DNA of 64,000 nucleotides from Franzmannia pantelleriensis (GCF_900102875.1 NZ_FNGH01000005.1:62001-126000); one strand, 5' to 3'; counted from the stretch's first letter, positions 1-9,041 are shown. Notes: a model not told the origin generated them from the sequence alone. Made by a program: numbers and translations.

Positions 1-1041
1 CAGCTCGGCGCCGTCGGCCTTGGCGCGCTCGATCCAGGCCAGGTTGGATTCCAGCTGACGGGCTTCGGCCACCGGGCCGATCTGCACCCCTTCCGCCAGG
101 GCCGGCCCTACCTTGGCCTTGGCCAGGCGAGCCACCAGCTTGTCAACGAAGGCGTCATGCACGGCCGCATGGACGATCAGGCGAGACGACGCGGTGCACT
201 TCTGGCCGGTACCGGAGTAAGCGCCGTTGAAGGCGGCTTCCACGGCCAGGTCGAGGTCGGCGTCCTGGGCGACGATCAGCGCGTTCTTGGACCCCATCTC
301 CAGCTGACATTTGACCAGATTGCCGGCGGTGGCCGCCGCCACGCGGCGCCCCACCTCCAGCGAGCCGGTGAAGCTCAGGGCATCGATCTCGGGGCTCGAG
401 ATCAGCGTCTCGCCGACGCTACCCCCACCACCCATCACCAGGTTGAAGGTGCCGGCGGGCAGCGCCTGGCGGCTGATGATCTCGGCCAGCGCCCAGGCGC
501 TGGCGGGCACCAGATTGGCTGGCTTGAAGATCACCGCATTACCGAAAGCCAGCGCCGGGGCGATCTTCCACACCGCCGTGGCCATGGGAAAGTTCCAAGG
601 GCTGATCACCCCCACCACGCCCACCGGCTCGCGACGGGTCTCCACCTCGACCCCGGGGCGCACCGAGTCGACCCGCTCGTCGATCTGGCGCAGCACCTCG
701 GCGGCGTAGTAGTGGAAGAACTGGGCCGAGCGGCCCACCTCGCCAATCCCTTCGGCCAAGGGCTTGCCTTCCTCCCGGGAAAGCAAACGTCCCAGCTCCT
801 CCTTGCGTGCCATCAGCTCGTCACCAATGGCCATCAGCAGCGCATAGCGCTGCTCCAGGCCACTCTTGGCCCACTCACGCTGCCCTTGGCGCGCTGCGGC
901 AATGGCCTCGTGCACCTGGGCGACACTGGCCTGGGCGTAGTGGCCGATCAGGTCCTGGCGATCCGACGGGCTGTGATTGGCGATGGTGCTCTCGCCCTCG
1001 ATCCACCGGCCGGCAATATAAAGGGAGTGCTGGGATGACAT
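1..1041 (-). CDS. Aldehyde dehydrogenase family protein (3' end cut off by window)
   Basis: NAD(P)-dependent aldehyde oxidation to the acid. The reverse strand reads from ATG at 1041 (an AGGAGG lies five bases upstream) to the window edge without a stop, giving 347 residues of a family normally about 480-500 long. Visible landmarks in order: the ISPWNFPMA segment of the cofactor-binding fold, SFTGSLEVG, the EMGSKN block holding the general-base Glu, and the nucleophile Cys in GTGQKCTASSR. The EMGSKN form, rather than ELGGKN, resembles 2,5-dioxovalerate/alpha-ketoglutaric semialdehyde dehydrogenases, but the substrate is inference. A LysR gene is divergent from it and probably controls it. Only the C-terminal part is missing, because of the window boundary. 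Confidence 0.9.
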   Translation of the reverse strand, partial: MSSQHSLYIAGRWIEGESTIANHSPSDRQDLIGHYAQASVAQVHEAIAAARQGQREWAKSGLEQRYALLMAIGDELMARKEELGRLLSREEGKPLAEGIGEVGRSAQFFHYYAAEVLRQIDERVDSVRPGVEVETRREPVGVVGVISPWNFPMATAVWKIAPALAFGNAVIFKPANLVPASAWALAEIISRQALPAGTFNLVMGGGGSVGETLISSPEIDALSFTGSLEVGRRVAAATAGNLVKCQLEMGSKNALIVAQDADLDLAVEAAFNGAYSGTGQKCTASSRLIVHAAVHDAFVDKLVARLAKAKVGPALAEGVQIGPVAEARQLESNLAWIERAKADGAEL

Positions 1042-1097
1042 GATGACCTCCTGGATAGCGTTGACGTCATCCTAGGAGAGCCGCCAAGATAAGGATA

Positions 1098-1134
1098 ATC
1101 AATAAAACAGATAATTTGATCAGGTAAGCTTACC
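1098..1134. promoter_or_regulatory. Candidate LysR operator between the dehydrogenase gene and its regulator
   Basis: The 93-bp divergent intergenic region contains an inverted repeat ATCAA (1098-1102) and TTGAT (1116-1120) separated by 13 bases, an arrangement typical of LysR-type sites. A perfect 12-bp palindrome GGTAAGCTTACC (1123-1134) ends exactly at the GTG start of the LysR gene. Either could serve regulation of both genes. This is based on pattern only. Confidence 0.4.
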
Positions 1135-2013
1135 GTGCTGCCAGAACTAAAGCTCCAGCCCCTGCGCTATATACTCGCCATCGTCGATCACGGGGGCTTT
1201 CATGCCGCCGCCAAGCAGCTACACCGAAGCCAGCCGGCTATCTCCATGGCGGTGCGCGACCTGGAGTCCCGTCTCGGCCAAGCGCTGTTCGAGAAAGGGA
1301 ACGGCAAGGCGCTGCTGACCCCCTTCGGGCAGTGGTGCGAACCACGCTTTCGCGAGCTGGTGGCCCATCACGATCGTATCTGCCAGGACGCCTTGGCGCT
1401 GGTCAGCCAGCAGCGCGGGCGTGTCGATATCGCCGCCGTACCCTCGGTGGCCAGCCGGCTGATGCCTGCCATCCTGGCCAGCTTCGTGCACGACTATCCC
1501 GGCATCGAGATCAGCCTTCAGGACGGCCACTCCGAGGGAGTCAACCAGATGGTACTCAGGGGCGAGGTGGAACTCGGCATTACCAGCATATGGCGGCCCG
1601 ACGAGGCGCTGAGCTTTACGCCGTTGCTACAGGACGAGATAGGGGTGGTGTGCCGCGACGATCACCCCCTGGCCAATCATGATCAGCTGCATTGGCAGGC
1701 ACTGATCGGCCATCCCTTGATCAGCAACGGCACCTCGCGACTGCTGGAGGGCTCCCCCGCCGCCGAGCTACTGGTCGAGAGCACGCTATATATTTCCAAC
1801 ATGATCTCCCTGACCGCCATGCTCGAGGCCGGCATCGGCATCACCACTCTGCCGCGCCTGGCCTTCCAGGAGGAGCATGAGCGGCTGCGCTTCGTTCCTC
1901 TGGCCGAGCCTCGCCTGGAGCGACGGATCGGCCTGCTGCGTCGGGCACGACAGAGCCTCTCTCCCGCCGCCGAAGCGATGGAACGCCACCTGCTCAATAC
2001 GCTAATGGGCTAA
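1135..2013 (+). CDS. LysR-family transcriptional regulator
   Basis: A 292-residue DNA-binding regulator with the standard LysR layout: an N-terminal winged helix-turn-helix (about residues 6-65, including AAAKQLHRSQPAISMAVRDL) and a periplasmic-binding-protein-like effector domain (about 90-290). The start is a GTG placed directly after a palindrome; no clear ribosome binding site is visible, so an alternative nearby start cannot be excluded. It is transcribed away from the aldehyde dehydrogenase gene, the classic arrangement for a LysR activator and its target. The inducer is unknown. A strong hairpin follows 20 bases after the stop. Confidence 0.93.
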   Translation: MLPELKLQPLRYILAIVDHGGFHAAAKQLHRSQPAISMAVRDLESRLGQALFEKGNGKALLTPFGQWCEPRFRELVAHHDRICQDALALVSQQRGRVDIAAVPSVASRLMPAILASFVHDYPGIEISLQDGHSEGVNQMVLRGEVELGITSIWRPDEALSFTPLLQDEIGVVCRDDHPLANHDQLHWQALIGHPLISNGTSRLLEGSPAAELLVESTLYISNMISLTAMLEAGIGITTLPRLAFQEEHERLRFVPLAEPRLERRIGLLRRARQSLSPAAEAMERHLLNTLMG

Positions 2014-2033
2014 AGGCAGGCGCCAGAAACGAC

Positions 2034-2063
2034 AAAGGGCCTACGGCTGAACCGTAGACCCTT
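2034..2063. terminator. Hairpin between LysR gene and tRNA-Arg
   Basis: Complementary arms AAAGGG-CTACGG and CCGTAG-CCCTT surround a short loop. It lies between the convergent LysR gene and tRNA gene. On the minus strand the stem is followed by TTTG, so it most likely ends the tRNA transcript and could also stop the LysR transcript. Confidence 0.7.
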
Positions 2064-2072
2064 GAAATTCGT

Positions 2073-2149
2073 TGGCGCGCCCAGAAGGATTCGAACCTTC
2101 GACCCCTGCCTTCGGAGGGCAGTACTCTATCCAGCTGAGCTATGGGCGC
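2073..2149 (-). tRNA. tRNA-Arg (anticodon CCG)
   Basis: The reverse strand folds as a full cloverleaf of 77 bases. The acceptor arms are GCGCCCA and TGGGCGC, the discriminator is G, and the CCA end is encoded. The D arm contains AGCTCAGCTGGATAGAG, the anticodon stem is CTGCC/GGCAG with loop CTCCGAA (anticodon CCG, reading CGG), and the T arm is GAAGG-TTCGAAT-CCTTC. The gene looks intact and is not associated with an integrase. Confidence 0.95.
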
Positions 2150-2403
2150 GCGGCTGCAGCGGGCTGCAGTGCCGTGAGGCGGGCATAATGCTAACTGCCA
2201 GCCCGGCGAGTGTCCAGCCTCGCCGCGGCCGCTGCGCGCGCCCCTTCGCCAAATGGCCTGCAATGGGGCATTTTCCTGGCAAACCGGTTGCCGGTATACT
2301 GTGGCCATTCTTCGTGCCTGGCGCGGCCACAGGTGGCATGGCGGCGTCCTACACAATAATGCATCGAGCTGTTCTCGATACCAGACCGTAAGAGGTGGTG
2401 AGA

Positions 2404-3228
2404 GTGAATTCCAGCAAGTTGATCATCGGGTGCCTGACCACCCTGGGCCTGGCCGTGGCGGCCGCTTCCCAAGCACACGCCGACGTCGATCGTGACGCCA
2501 TTGCCGAACGCCTCAAGCCGGTGGGCCAGGTGTGTCTGCAGGGCCAGGACTGCGGCACCGCCGCGGCCGCCGAAGACGCTGACGATGTCGCAGAGAATGG
2601 CGACGGTCTCGACGGCGGGGCGATTTACGGGCAGGTCTGCGCCGCCTGTCACGACAGCGGTGCCGCCGGCGCGCCGATGATGGACGATGCGGACGCCTGG
2701 GCCGCACGCCTCGACCAGGGCATCGAGACCCTCTACGACCACGCCATCAACGGCATCGGCGCCATGCCGGCCCGCGGCGGCAACCCCAATCTCTCGGACG
2801 AAGAGGTAATGGCGTCGACCAACTACCTGATCGAGTCGGTCTACGATGGGGATCTGCCGGAGATCGGTGGCGACGATGAGGCCGACATGACTGACGCCGC
2901 CAATGGCGAAGAAGAGGCCGACCTCGCCGCCAACGGTGAAGAAGATGCCGCAGCTGAAGAAGACGTGGCGGCGACCGAAGAAGACAACGGCCTGGACGGC
3001 GAAGCGCTGTATGCCAGTGGCGGCTGTGCCGCCTGCCACGCCAGCGGTGCCGCCGGCGCGCCGATCCTGGGTGACGACTGGGGTGATCGTCTCGACCAGG
3101 ACATCGAGACCCTCTACGACCACGCCATCAATGGCATTGGCGCCATGCCGCCCAAGGGGGGCAATATGTCGCTCTCCGATGAAGAGGTCGAAGCCATCGT
3201 CGACTTTATGGTCGCCGAGTCAGAATAA
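2404..3228 (+). CDS. Exported di-haem cytochrome c5-like protein
   Basis: A periplasmic electron carrier of about 274 residues with an N-terminal signal peptide (hydrophobic stretch followed by AAASQAHA). It has two c-type domains, each with a CAACH haem-attachment motif and a downstream GAMP methionine ligand region. An Asp/Glu/Ala-rich linker of about 60 residues joins them. The two halves share the segment IETLYDHAINGIGAMP almost exactly, also at DNA level, so they arose by duplication. GTG codons at 2395, 2398 and 2404 are all possible starts; 2404 best fits the upstream AGAGGTGG. Redox partners are unknown. The stop is followed by a terminator. Confidence 0.9.
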   Translation: MNSSKLIIGCLTTLGLAVAAASQAHADVDRDAIAERLKPVGQVCLQGQDCGTAAAAEDADDVAENGDGLDGGAIYGQVCAACHDSGAAGAPMMDDADAWAARLDQGIETLYDHAINGIGAMPARGGNPNLSDEEVMASTNYLIESVYDGDLPEIGGDDEADMTDAANGEEEADLAANGEEDAAAEEDVAATEEDNGLDGEALYASGGCAACHASGAAGAPILGDDWGDRLDQDIETLYDHAINGIGAMPPKGGNMSLSDEEVEAIVDFMVAESE

Positions 3229-3257
3229 GTGGCTTGAGTACCTGACGGCCATTACCG

Positions 3258-3283
3258 CGAAGGGCGCCATTCGGCGCCCTTCG
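3258..3283. terminator. Bidirectional terminator between cytochrome and rep genes
   Basis: A perfect 11-bp stem (CGAAGGGCGCC paired with GGCGCCCTTCG) with a 4-base loop lies between the convergent cytochrome and rep genes. Confidence 0.8.
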
Positions 3284-3301
3284 TACGTTTACAGGCAAAG
3301 G

Positions 3302-5365
3302 CTAGTTCAGCAGCGAACGAATCCCCGCCAATGCATCCTTGCCGCGCGCCTGTTTCTTGTCAGGGTCTTCCTTGTCGGCGCGCCCCTCCCAGGCCAGGTC
3401 CTGGTCCGGAAGCTCGTCGAGGAAGCGGCTCTGGATGCAGTCCATCAGCTCACCATAGGCCTTGCGCTGTCGAGCCAGCGTCAGCGTCAGGGTACGGCGT
3501 GCGCGGGTGATACCGACGTAGGCGAGGCGGCGCTCCTCCTCCACCGTGCCCGCCTCGATGGCATTGCGATGTGGCAGCAGCTCCTCCTCCCAGCCCATCA
3601 GGTAGACGTGGGGAAACTCGAGCCCCTTCGAGGCGTGCATGGTGAGCAGCTGGACGCGGTCGGAGTCGTCCTCCTCGGCCTGCTGCTCGAGGATATCGCG
3701 TAGCACCAGCCGCGAGATGGCAGCCTCCACGCTGTCGGTTTCGGTGTCTTCGCTGGCCAGGTTCTCATCCCCGGTCTCATCCGGCGCGCGCTGCATCGAC
3801 TTCTCGAGCTGGTCGATGAGCGTCCAGACGTTGGCCATGCGACGCTCGGCAATGGTCGGCGCGCTGGCGTTCTGGTAGAGCCACGCCTCGTAGTCCATCT
3901 CTCGCAGCATATCGCGGATGGCATGGATCGCATCGCCGCCATCCATGCGCCGCCGCACGCCGTCGATAAAGTGGGTAAACCTGCCCAAGCGCTCGACGGC
4001 GCGGGTCGGCAGCAACTGCTCGAGCCCCAACTCGTGGCAGGCGCCAAACAGCGAGCAGCCGCGCTCGGTGGCGTAGTTGGCAAGCTTCTCCAGGGTCCCG
4101 GGGCCGATCTCGCGGCGCGGCACGTTGACGATGCGCAGGAAGGCGTTGTCGTCGGCGGGATTGATCAGCAGCCGAAGGTAGGCCATGGCGTCCTTGATCT
4201 CGTTACGCGAGAAGAACGAGGTGCCACCGGAGAGCTTGTAGGGAATCTGGTAATGCTGCAGCTTGAGCTCCAGCAGCCGTGCCTGGAAGTTGCCGCGGTA
4301 GAGCACCGCGAAGTCGCGCCACTCGGCACGCTCCTTGATGCGCCGGGTGAGGATCTCGCTGGCCACCCGCTCGGCCTCGGCCTCTTCGTGGCGGTTGACC
4401 ACCACGCGGATCGCCTCGCCGTCGCCCATGTCCGACCACAGCGACTTCTCGTAAACGTGGGGGTTGTTGGCGATCAGGGTATTGGCGGCGCGCAGGATGG
4501 TGCCGGTGGAGCGGTAGTTCTGCTCCAGCTTGATCACCTTGAGTCGCGGGAAATCCTCGCCCAGGGTGACCAGGTTCTCGGGGCGCGCGCCGCGCCAGGC
4601 GTAGATCGACTGGTCGTCGTCGCCGACTACAGTGAAGGTCTTGCGCTCCTCCATCAGCAGCTTGACCAGCAGGTACTGCGAGACGTTGGTGTCCTGGTAC
4701 TCGTCGACCAGCATGTAGTGGATCTTGCGTCGCCAGCGCGCCAGCGCCTCGGGGTCGCGCTGCAGCAGCGCCACCGGCAGCAGGATCAGATCGTCGAAGT
4801 CCACCGCATTGTAGGCCTTGAGGTGGCGGCCGTAGGCCTCGTAAACCCGCGCCGCGAAGTGCTGGTCGTCGTCCACGGCGTGCGACAGCGCCTCGCCGGG
4901 CAGCACCAGGTCGTTCTTCCACTGCGAGATCTGCGCCTGGACGGCGTTGATCTGCTCGGCGTCGACCTGGGCATCCTTGTTCATCAAATCGCGCAGCAGC
5001 GCCTTGGCATCCTCGGGGTCGAACAGCGAGAAGCCCGGCTTGTAGCCCAGCGTCTTGAGCTCGCCGCGGATGATATTGAGTCCCAGGGTGTGGAAGGTCG
5101 AGACGGTCAGACCGTGGCCCTCCTTGCCCTTGAGCATCTGCCCCACGCGCTCCTTCATCTCGCGTGCGGCCTTGTTGGTAAAGGTCACCGCGGCGATACG
5201 CCGGGCGCTCATGCCGCACTCCTGCACCAGGTAGGCGATCTTGGAAGTGATCACGCTGGTCTTGCCGGAACCGGCACCGGCCAGTACCAGACAGGGGCCA
5301 TCGATGTAGCGCACCGCCTCCTGCTGGCGAGGATTGAGCTTGGCCAGGCGCTGCTGAATCGACAT
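3302..5365 (-). CDS. rep: ATP-dependent DNA helicase Rep
   Basis: A 687-residue superfamily 1A 3'-to-5' helicase that clears obstacles ahead of the replication fork. Visible motifs: Q motif LNPRQQEAV, Walker A LAGAGSGKTSVIT (near residue 30), motif Ia VTFTNKAAREMKERV, Walker B LVDEYQDTN, motif III VVGDDDQSIYAWRGA, motif IV LEQNYRSTGTI, and C-terminal motifs LLTMHASKGLEFPHVYL and ERRLAYVGITRA. The sequence follows E. coli Rep more closely than UvrD (for example ILPVALLQR and SGGTSFFSRNEIKD). The length is normal. Four bases separate its start codon from the upstream trmL stop on the same strand, so the two may be co-transcribed. Confidence 0.95.
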   Translation of the reverse strand: MSIQQRLAKLNPRQQEAVRYIDGPCLVLAGAGSGKTSVITSKIAYLVQECGMSARRIAAVTFTNKAAREMKERVGQMLKGKEGHGLTVSTFHTLGLNIIRGELKTLGYKPGFSLFDPEDAKALLRDLMNKDAQVDAEQINAVQAQISQWKNDLVLPGEALSHAVDDDQHFAARVYEAYGRHLKAYNAVDFDDLILLPVALLQRDPEALARWRRKIHYMLVDEYQDTNVSQYLLVKLLMEERKTFTVVGDDDQSIYAWRGARPENLVTLGEDFPRLKVIKLEQNYRSTGTILRAANTLIANNPHVYEKSLWSDMGDGEAIRVVVNRHEEAEAERVASEILTRRIKERAEWRDFAVLYRGNFQARLLELKLQHYQIPYKLSGGTSFFSRNEIKDAMAYLRLLINPADDNAFLRIVNVPRREIGPGTLEKLANYATERGCSLFGACHELGLEQLLPTRAVERLGRFTHFIDGVRRRMDGGDAIHAIRDMLREMDYEAWLYQNASAPTIAERRMANVWTLIDQLEKSMQRAPDETGDENLASEDTETDSVEAAISRLVLRDILEQQAEEDDSDRVQLLTMHASKGLEFPHVYLMGWEEELLPHRNAIEAGTVEEERRLAYVGITRARRTLTLTLARQRKAYGELMDCIQSRFLDELPDQDLAWEGRADKEDPDKKQARGKDALAGIRSLLN

Positions 5366-5368
5366 CGC

Positions 5369-5857
5369 TTACTCCTCGGCAGTGGCCATGGGGTCTGAGG
5401 CGCCGGCGAACCCCAGCTGGCGCCACGCCTCGTACACCAGGATGGCGCAGGCGTTGGAGAGATTGAGGCTGCGGCTATCGGGCAGCATCGGCAGGCGCAG
5501 GCGTTGCTCGGGCGGCAGCGCATCGAGCATCGACTGGGGCAGGCCGCGGGTTTCGGGGCCGAACACCAGGGCATCCCCCGGCGCATAGCGGGGTTCATGG
5601 TAGCCGCTGCGCCCGCGGGTCGATACGGCAAATACCCGCTGCGGGGCGACATCGGCAAGAAACGCCGCCCAGTTGCGGTGCACGCGCACGGCCGCCCACT
5701 CATGGTAATCGAGCCCGGCCCGCCGCAGCCGCTTGTCATCCAGCACGAAACCCAGCGGCTCGATCAGATGCAGCCGGAAGCCGGTATTGGCGCACAGCCG
5801 TATCAGGTTGCCGGTATTGGGCGGGATCTCGGGTTCGAACAGGACCACATCGAGCAT
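5369..5857 (-). CDS. trmL: tRNA (cytidine/uridine-34-2'-O)-methyltransferase TrmL
   Basis: A SPOUT-fold methyltransferase of about 162 residues that methylates the wobble ribose of certain tRNA-Leu species using S-adenosylmethionine. Conserved blocks: [20 protein letters not shown] at the N terminus, [10 protein letters not shown] in the middle, and the knotted C-terminal segment [20 protein letters not shown]. The start [14 protein letters not shown] (5857) matches the family; an in-frame ATG ten codons earlier is less likely. It lies immediately upstream of rep on the same strand. Confidence 0.94.
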   Translation of the reverse strand: MLDVVLFEPEIPPNTGNLIRLCANTGFRLHLIEPLGFVLDDKRLRRAGLDYHEWAAVRVHRNWAAFLADVAPQRVFAVSTRGRSGYHEPRYAPGDALVFGPETRGLPQSMLDALPPEQRLRLPMLPDSRSLNLSNACAILVYEAWRQLGFAGASDPMATAEE

Positions 5858-5941
5858 GGCGCCCCCATATACTGGCCCCAGACGCACTCGGGCCCGGCTC
5901 GACCAGCGCCGAGGGGCCCGAGTGCTGGTAGGGGCGATGGA

Positions 5942-6499
5942 TCAGAAGGTCAGCCGCACCCCAGCATGAGCACCGCGGTCAAGGGTCTGGTTGCCCGGCG
6001 AGGTGTCGAAGTCGGCGCGCAGGCGGCGATAGCCGACGTAGCCATCGACGTTGCGGGTGAAGGCATAGCGCGCCCGCAGGCCAACCTCGAGGCTATCGTC
6101 GAGGTCGCTGGTAGTCACTACGCTGGGGGTGTAGAAGGCATAGCCGCCCAGCGACACCGCCGGCGCCTGGGGCAGATAAGCGTAACCGTAACCACCCAGG
6201 CCGAGGCCACCGCCGTTGCCGTAATCGGTATCGTACTGACTCCAGCGCGCCCCGATGCCGATATCCAGATCGCTGTTGCGGTCCACGCCGAGCAGCTGGA
6301 TATGCCCTTGGGTGGCATCGTCACGGTAGCCACTGTGCAGGATACCACCGCCCAGGGCGATGCCCGGTGCTATCTCGCCGGCCGCGTCGAACTGCACGGC
6401 GTCGCCACTCAGGTTGAGATCGAGGCTGCTGGTGGCCGACGCGGTCGTGGCAGCCAGCATCAGGACAGCGATGGACAGGGCAGAGAGGGCGCGTTTCAT
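5942..6499 (-). CDS. YfaZ-like outer membrane protein
   Basis: About 185 residues with an N-terminal signal peptide (MKRALSALSIAVLMLAATTASA) and alternating, Gly- and aromatic-rich segments typical of a small outer membrane beta-barrel. It ends in Phe (VRLTF), the usual last residue recognised for barrel insertion. The overall pattern, including YGYAYLPQAPAVSLGGYAFY and YVGYRRLRADF, fits the YfaZ family. Its function is unknown. The gene sits 41 bases downstream of pyrE on the same strand. Confidence 0.75.
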   Translation of the reverse strand: MKRALSALSIAVLMLAATTASATSSLDLNLSGDAVQFDAAGEIAPGIALGGGILHSGYRDDATQGHIQLLGVDRNSDLDIGIGARWSQYDTDYGNGGGLGLGGYGYAYLPQAPAVSLGGYAFYTPSVVTTSDLDDSLEVGLRARYAFTRNVDGYVGYRRLRADFDTSPGNQTLDRGAHAGVRLTF

Positions 6500-6540
6500 G
6501 GCAATATCACTCACATCGGTTGACGGGTTGAATCGGTATT

Positions 6541-7194
6541 TCAGCTGACGATGCCGTAGCGGTCGCGATAAGCGCGGATCGCCTCGGCATGGGGCTGCAT
6601 GGCCTCGCCGGCGTGCTGTTCGAGGTACTCGAGTACCATGTCCAGGGTGACGATGCTGATCACCGGCATGGCGTAGCGCTGCTCGACTTCCTGAATGGCG
6701 CTCAGCTCACCGGCACCGCGCTCCTGGCGGTCGAGGGCGATGACCACCCCCGCGGCCTCAGCGCCGGCGGCTTCGATCAACGCCATCACTTCACGAATCG
6801 CGGTGCCGGCGGTAATCACGTCGTCGATGATCAGAATCCGCCCTTCAAGCGGTGCGCCGACGATATTGCCGCCCTCACCGTGGGTCTTGGCTTCCTTGCG
6901 ATTGAAAGAGAACGGCAGGTCGCGATCATGGTGCTCCGCCAGCGCCACGGCGGTGGTCGCCGCCAGCGGGATGCCCTTGTAGGCTGGCCCGAACAGCACG
7001 TCGGCCTGGAGGCCGCTGGCCTCGATGGCCTGAGCGTAGCAACGGCCCAGGCGCGCCAGGGCCGCACCGCTCTTGAACAAGCCGGCATTGAAGAAGTAAG
7101 GACTGACGCGGCCCGACTTGAGGGTGAATTCACCGAAGCGCAGCACGCCCTGGTCGATGGCGAATTCGATGAATTCGCGCTGGTACGGCTGCAT
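6541..7194 (-). CDS. pyrE: Orotate phosphoribosyltransferase
   Basis: A 217-residue enzyme that converts orotate and PRPP to orotidine 5'-phosphate in pyrimidine synthesis. The PRPP-binding motif is [15 protein letters not shown] (about residues 120-134), and the flexible-loop lysines lie in [13 protein letters not shown]. The start [13 protein letters not shown] matches the family; an upstream in-frame ATG would add 17 residues and is unlikely. It is divergent from the Crc-type gene, and this pyrE-crc-rph neighbourhood is also known in Pseudomonas. Confidence 0.96.
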   Translation of the reverse strand: MQPYQREFIEFAIDQGVLRFGEFTLKSGRVSPYFFNAGLFKSGAALARLGRCYAQAIEASGLQADVLFGPAYKGIPLAATTAVALAEHHDRDLPFSFNRKEAKTHGEGGNIVGAPLEGRILIIDDVITAGTAIREVMALIEAAGAEAAGVVIALDRQERGAGELSAIQEVEQRYAMPVISIVTLDMVLEYLEQHAGEAMQPHAEAIRAYRDRYGIVS

Positions 7195-7313
7195 TTCACC
7201 AGCATTGCCTTGCTGCACCACAGGACCCCCTATCATGTTTATCAACTAAGGCCATTTACCCAAACGTCGAAACGTCGGGTATCATACACGCGCGACGGAA
7301 AAGGGACCACGTA

Positions 7314-8081
7314 ATGAAAATCGCCAGCATCAATGTCAATGGCATCCGCGAAGCGGTCGGTCGAGGGTTTCTCGACTGGCTCGCCAACCAGGATGCCGAT
7401 GTCGTCTGCGTGCAGAACCTCAAGGCCAAGAGCTTCGAGCTCGACGACAGTATTCTCTATCCCGAAGGCTACGAAGGCTACTTCCTCGATGCCGAGCAGG
7501 ACGGTTTCTCCGGGGTCGGCCTCTACTGCCGCAAGATCCCCAAGGCCATCATGTACGGCCTGGGTTTCGAGCAGTGCGACCACGAAGGGCGCTTTTTGCA
7601 GGCCGACTACGACCGCTTCAGCATCGCCAGTTTCCTGATGCCCGACGGCAGCGACCCGCAGGCCAAGGAAACCTTCATGGCGCAGTACCAGGAGTATCTC
7701 GGCAAGATGGCGCGCAAGCGTCGCGAGTACATCATCTGCGGTACCTGGCACATCGCCCACAAGACCATCGACCTCGAGAACTGGGCCGACAACCAGACCA
7801 CGCCGGGCTTCAAGCCCGAAGAGCGTGCCTGGATGGATCAGGTACTTGGCCCGACCGGCTTCATCGATACCTTCCGCGAGATCAATCGCGACGCCGGCGA
7901 GTACACCTGGTGGCCGGCGCTGGACCAGGATCAGCCGCGTTCGCGCCAGGAGGGCTGGCGCCTCGACTACCAGATGGTCGGCCCCAACTTCCGCCGCCAT
8001 GTGGTCGACGCCTGGATCGACTACGATGCGACCTTCTCCGAGTTCGCGCCGCTGATCGTCGAGTACGATCTCAGCCTGTAA
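7314..8081 (+). CDS. crc: Crc-type catabolite repression protein (inactive exonuclease III fold)
   Basis: A 255-residue member of the ExoIII/AP-endonuclease fold that lacks the catalytic set. Asn7 (INVNGIRE) and the Asp of WRLDYQ remain, but the metal-binding Glu of the QE motif is Asn (VCVQNLKA), the GDxN block is GTWH, and the terminal catalytic His is replaced (SEFAPLIVEYD). Pseudomonas Crc shows the same kinds of losses (GSLY for GDxN) and the same REYI-CG and PGF-PEERAW-D segments. In Pseudomonas, Crc acts with Hfq to repress translation of catabolic mRNAs and its gene adjoins pyrE, as here. The regulatory role in this organism is inference. Confidence 0.85.
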   Translation: MKIASINVNGIREAVGRGFLDWLANQDADVVCVQNLKAKSFELDDSILYPEGYEGYFLDAEQDGFSGVGLYCRKIPKAIMYGLGFEQCDHEGRFLQADYDRFSIASFLMPDGSDPQAKETFMAQYQEYLGKMARKRREYIICGTWHIAHKTIDLENWADNQTTPGFKPEERAWMDQVLGPTGFIDTFREINRDAGEYTWWPALDQDQPRSRQEGWRLDYQMVGPNFRRHVVDAWIDYDATFSEFAPLIVEYDLSL

Positions 8082-8102
8082 TCCCTGCGCCCTCCCGTCC
8101 CC

Positions 8103-8130
8103 ATGACGCCGGCCCAGAGGCCGGCGTCAT
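8103..8130. terminator. Bidirectional terminator between crc and rph
   Basis: A perfect 12-bp stem (ATGACGCCGGCC paired with GGCCGGCGTCAT) with the loop CAGA lies between two convergent genes. Confidence 0.8.
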
Positions 8131-8154
8131 GCGTTGGCCATTTAGCGCGCGGGC

Positions 8155-8877
8155 CTAGCGGCGAATGCCCAGCGCCTCGCGCTGGTGGCCAAATAGATCG
8201 GCGCCAGTCGCCTCGGCCAGGTCGAGCAGCGCATTGAGCTCGGCGCGGGAAAACGCGCCGGCCTCGGCGGTGCCCTGCACCTCGATCAGCCCCCCCGTCT
8301 CGGTCATCACTACGTTCATGTCGGTGTCTGCGCCGCTGTCTTCGGGGTAGTCGAGATCGACCACCGGCGTGCCCTTGAAGATGCCCACCGACACCGAGCT
8401 GACCAGTTGCACGAAGGGGTCCTGCTTGATCAGCTTCTTGCGCTGCATGTAGCGCAGCGCATCGACCAACGCCACGCAGGCGCCGGTGATCGAGGCGGTG
8501 CGGGTGCCACCATCGGCTTGAATCACGTCGCAATCGACGGTAATGGTGAATTCACCGAGCTTCTTGAGGTTGACCGCAGCGCGTAGCGAGCGACCAATCA
8601 GGCGTTGAATTTCCAGCGTGCGGCCACCCTGCTTACCCCGCGAGGCTTCACGGCCACTGCGTGAGTGGGTGGCGCGTGGCAGCATGCCGTACTCGGCGGT
8701 CACCCAGCCCTGGCCCTTGCCGCGTAGCCAACGCGGCACGCCGGCCTCGACGCTGGCGTTGCACAGTACCTGGGTGTCACCGAACTCCACCAGCACCGAG
8801 CCTTCGGCATGGCGGGTGTAATCACGGGTCAGGCGGATCTCGCGGGCCTGGTCGGGCTGTCGTCCACTGGGGCGCAT
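8155..8877 (-). CDS. rph: Ribonuclease PH
   Basis: A 240-residue phosphorolytic 3'-to-5' exoribonuclease that trims tRNA and other RNA 3' ends. Family blocks: [10 protein letters not shown] at the start, [77 protein letters not shown] and [19 protein letters not shown] with the conserved acidic residues. The length is normal, so this is not the frameshifted form known from E. coli K-12. It is divergent from yicC. Confidence 0.96.
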   Translation of the reverse strand: MRPSGRQPDQAREIRLTRDYTRHAEGSVLVEFGDTQVLCNASVEAGVPRWLRGKGQGWVTAEYGMLPRATHSRSGREASRGKQGGRTLEIQRLIGRSLRAAVNLKKLGEFTITVDCDVIQADGGTRTASITGACVALVDALRYMQRKKLIKQDPFVQLVSSVSVGIFKGTPVVDLDYPEDSGADTDMNVVMTETGGLIEVQGTAEAGAFSRAELNALLDLAEATGADLFGHQREALGIRR

Positions 8878-9041
8878 AGGTCTCTCAACTCTCGCGTTGC
8901 AATTCTAGATGGTCGGCGCGGCCTGGCCGTGGGAGTGGCTGACGACCGCCGAAGTGGCGCCATTCTACACGTTCGCAACCGCGAATCGGGTACACTGGCG
9001 CCATCGCGTTTACGCCGTTCTCGATACGCCAGGAGATTCGC

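Noticed and set aside
157-1043. Long plus-strand open frames opposite the aldehyde dehydrogenase gene
   Set aside because: They lack family signals and ribosome binding sites and are the complement of a clear coding sequence on the minus strand, which runs off the window edge.
2073-2149. tRNA-Arg as an integration site
   Set aside because: The tRNA gene is intact, with no integrase or repeat copy beside it; the island repeats are at yicC.
2191-3123. 310-codon minus-strand frame over the cytochrome gene
   Set aside because: It is antisense to a well-supported di-haem cytochrome; GC-rich DNA gives such long mirror frames.
3923-5398. 491-codon plus-strand frame over rep
   Set aside because: It is the mirror frame of the Rep helicase gene, with a composition typical of shadows and no domain.
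7314-8081. Exodeoxyribonuclease III (xth) as the name for this gene
   Set aside because: The metal-binding and catalytic residues are replaced and the neighbourhood matches Pseudomonas crc.
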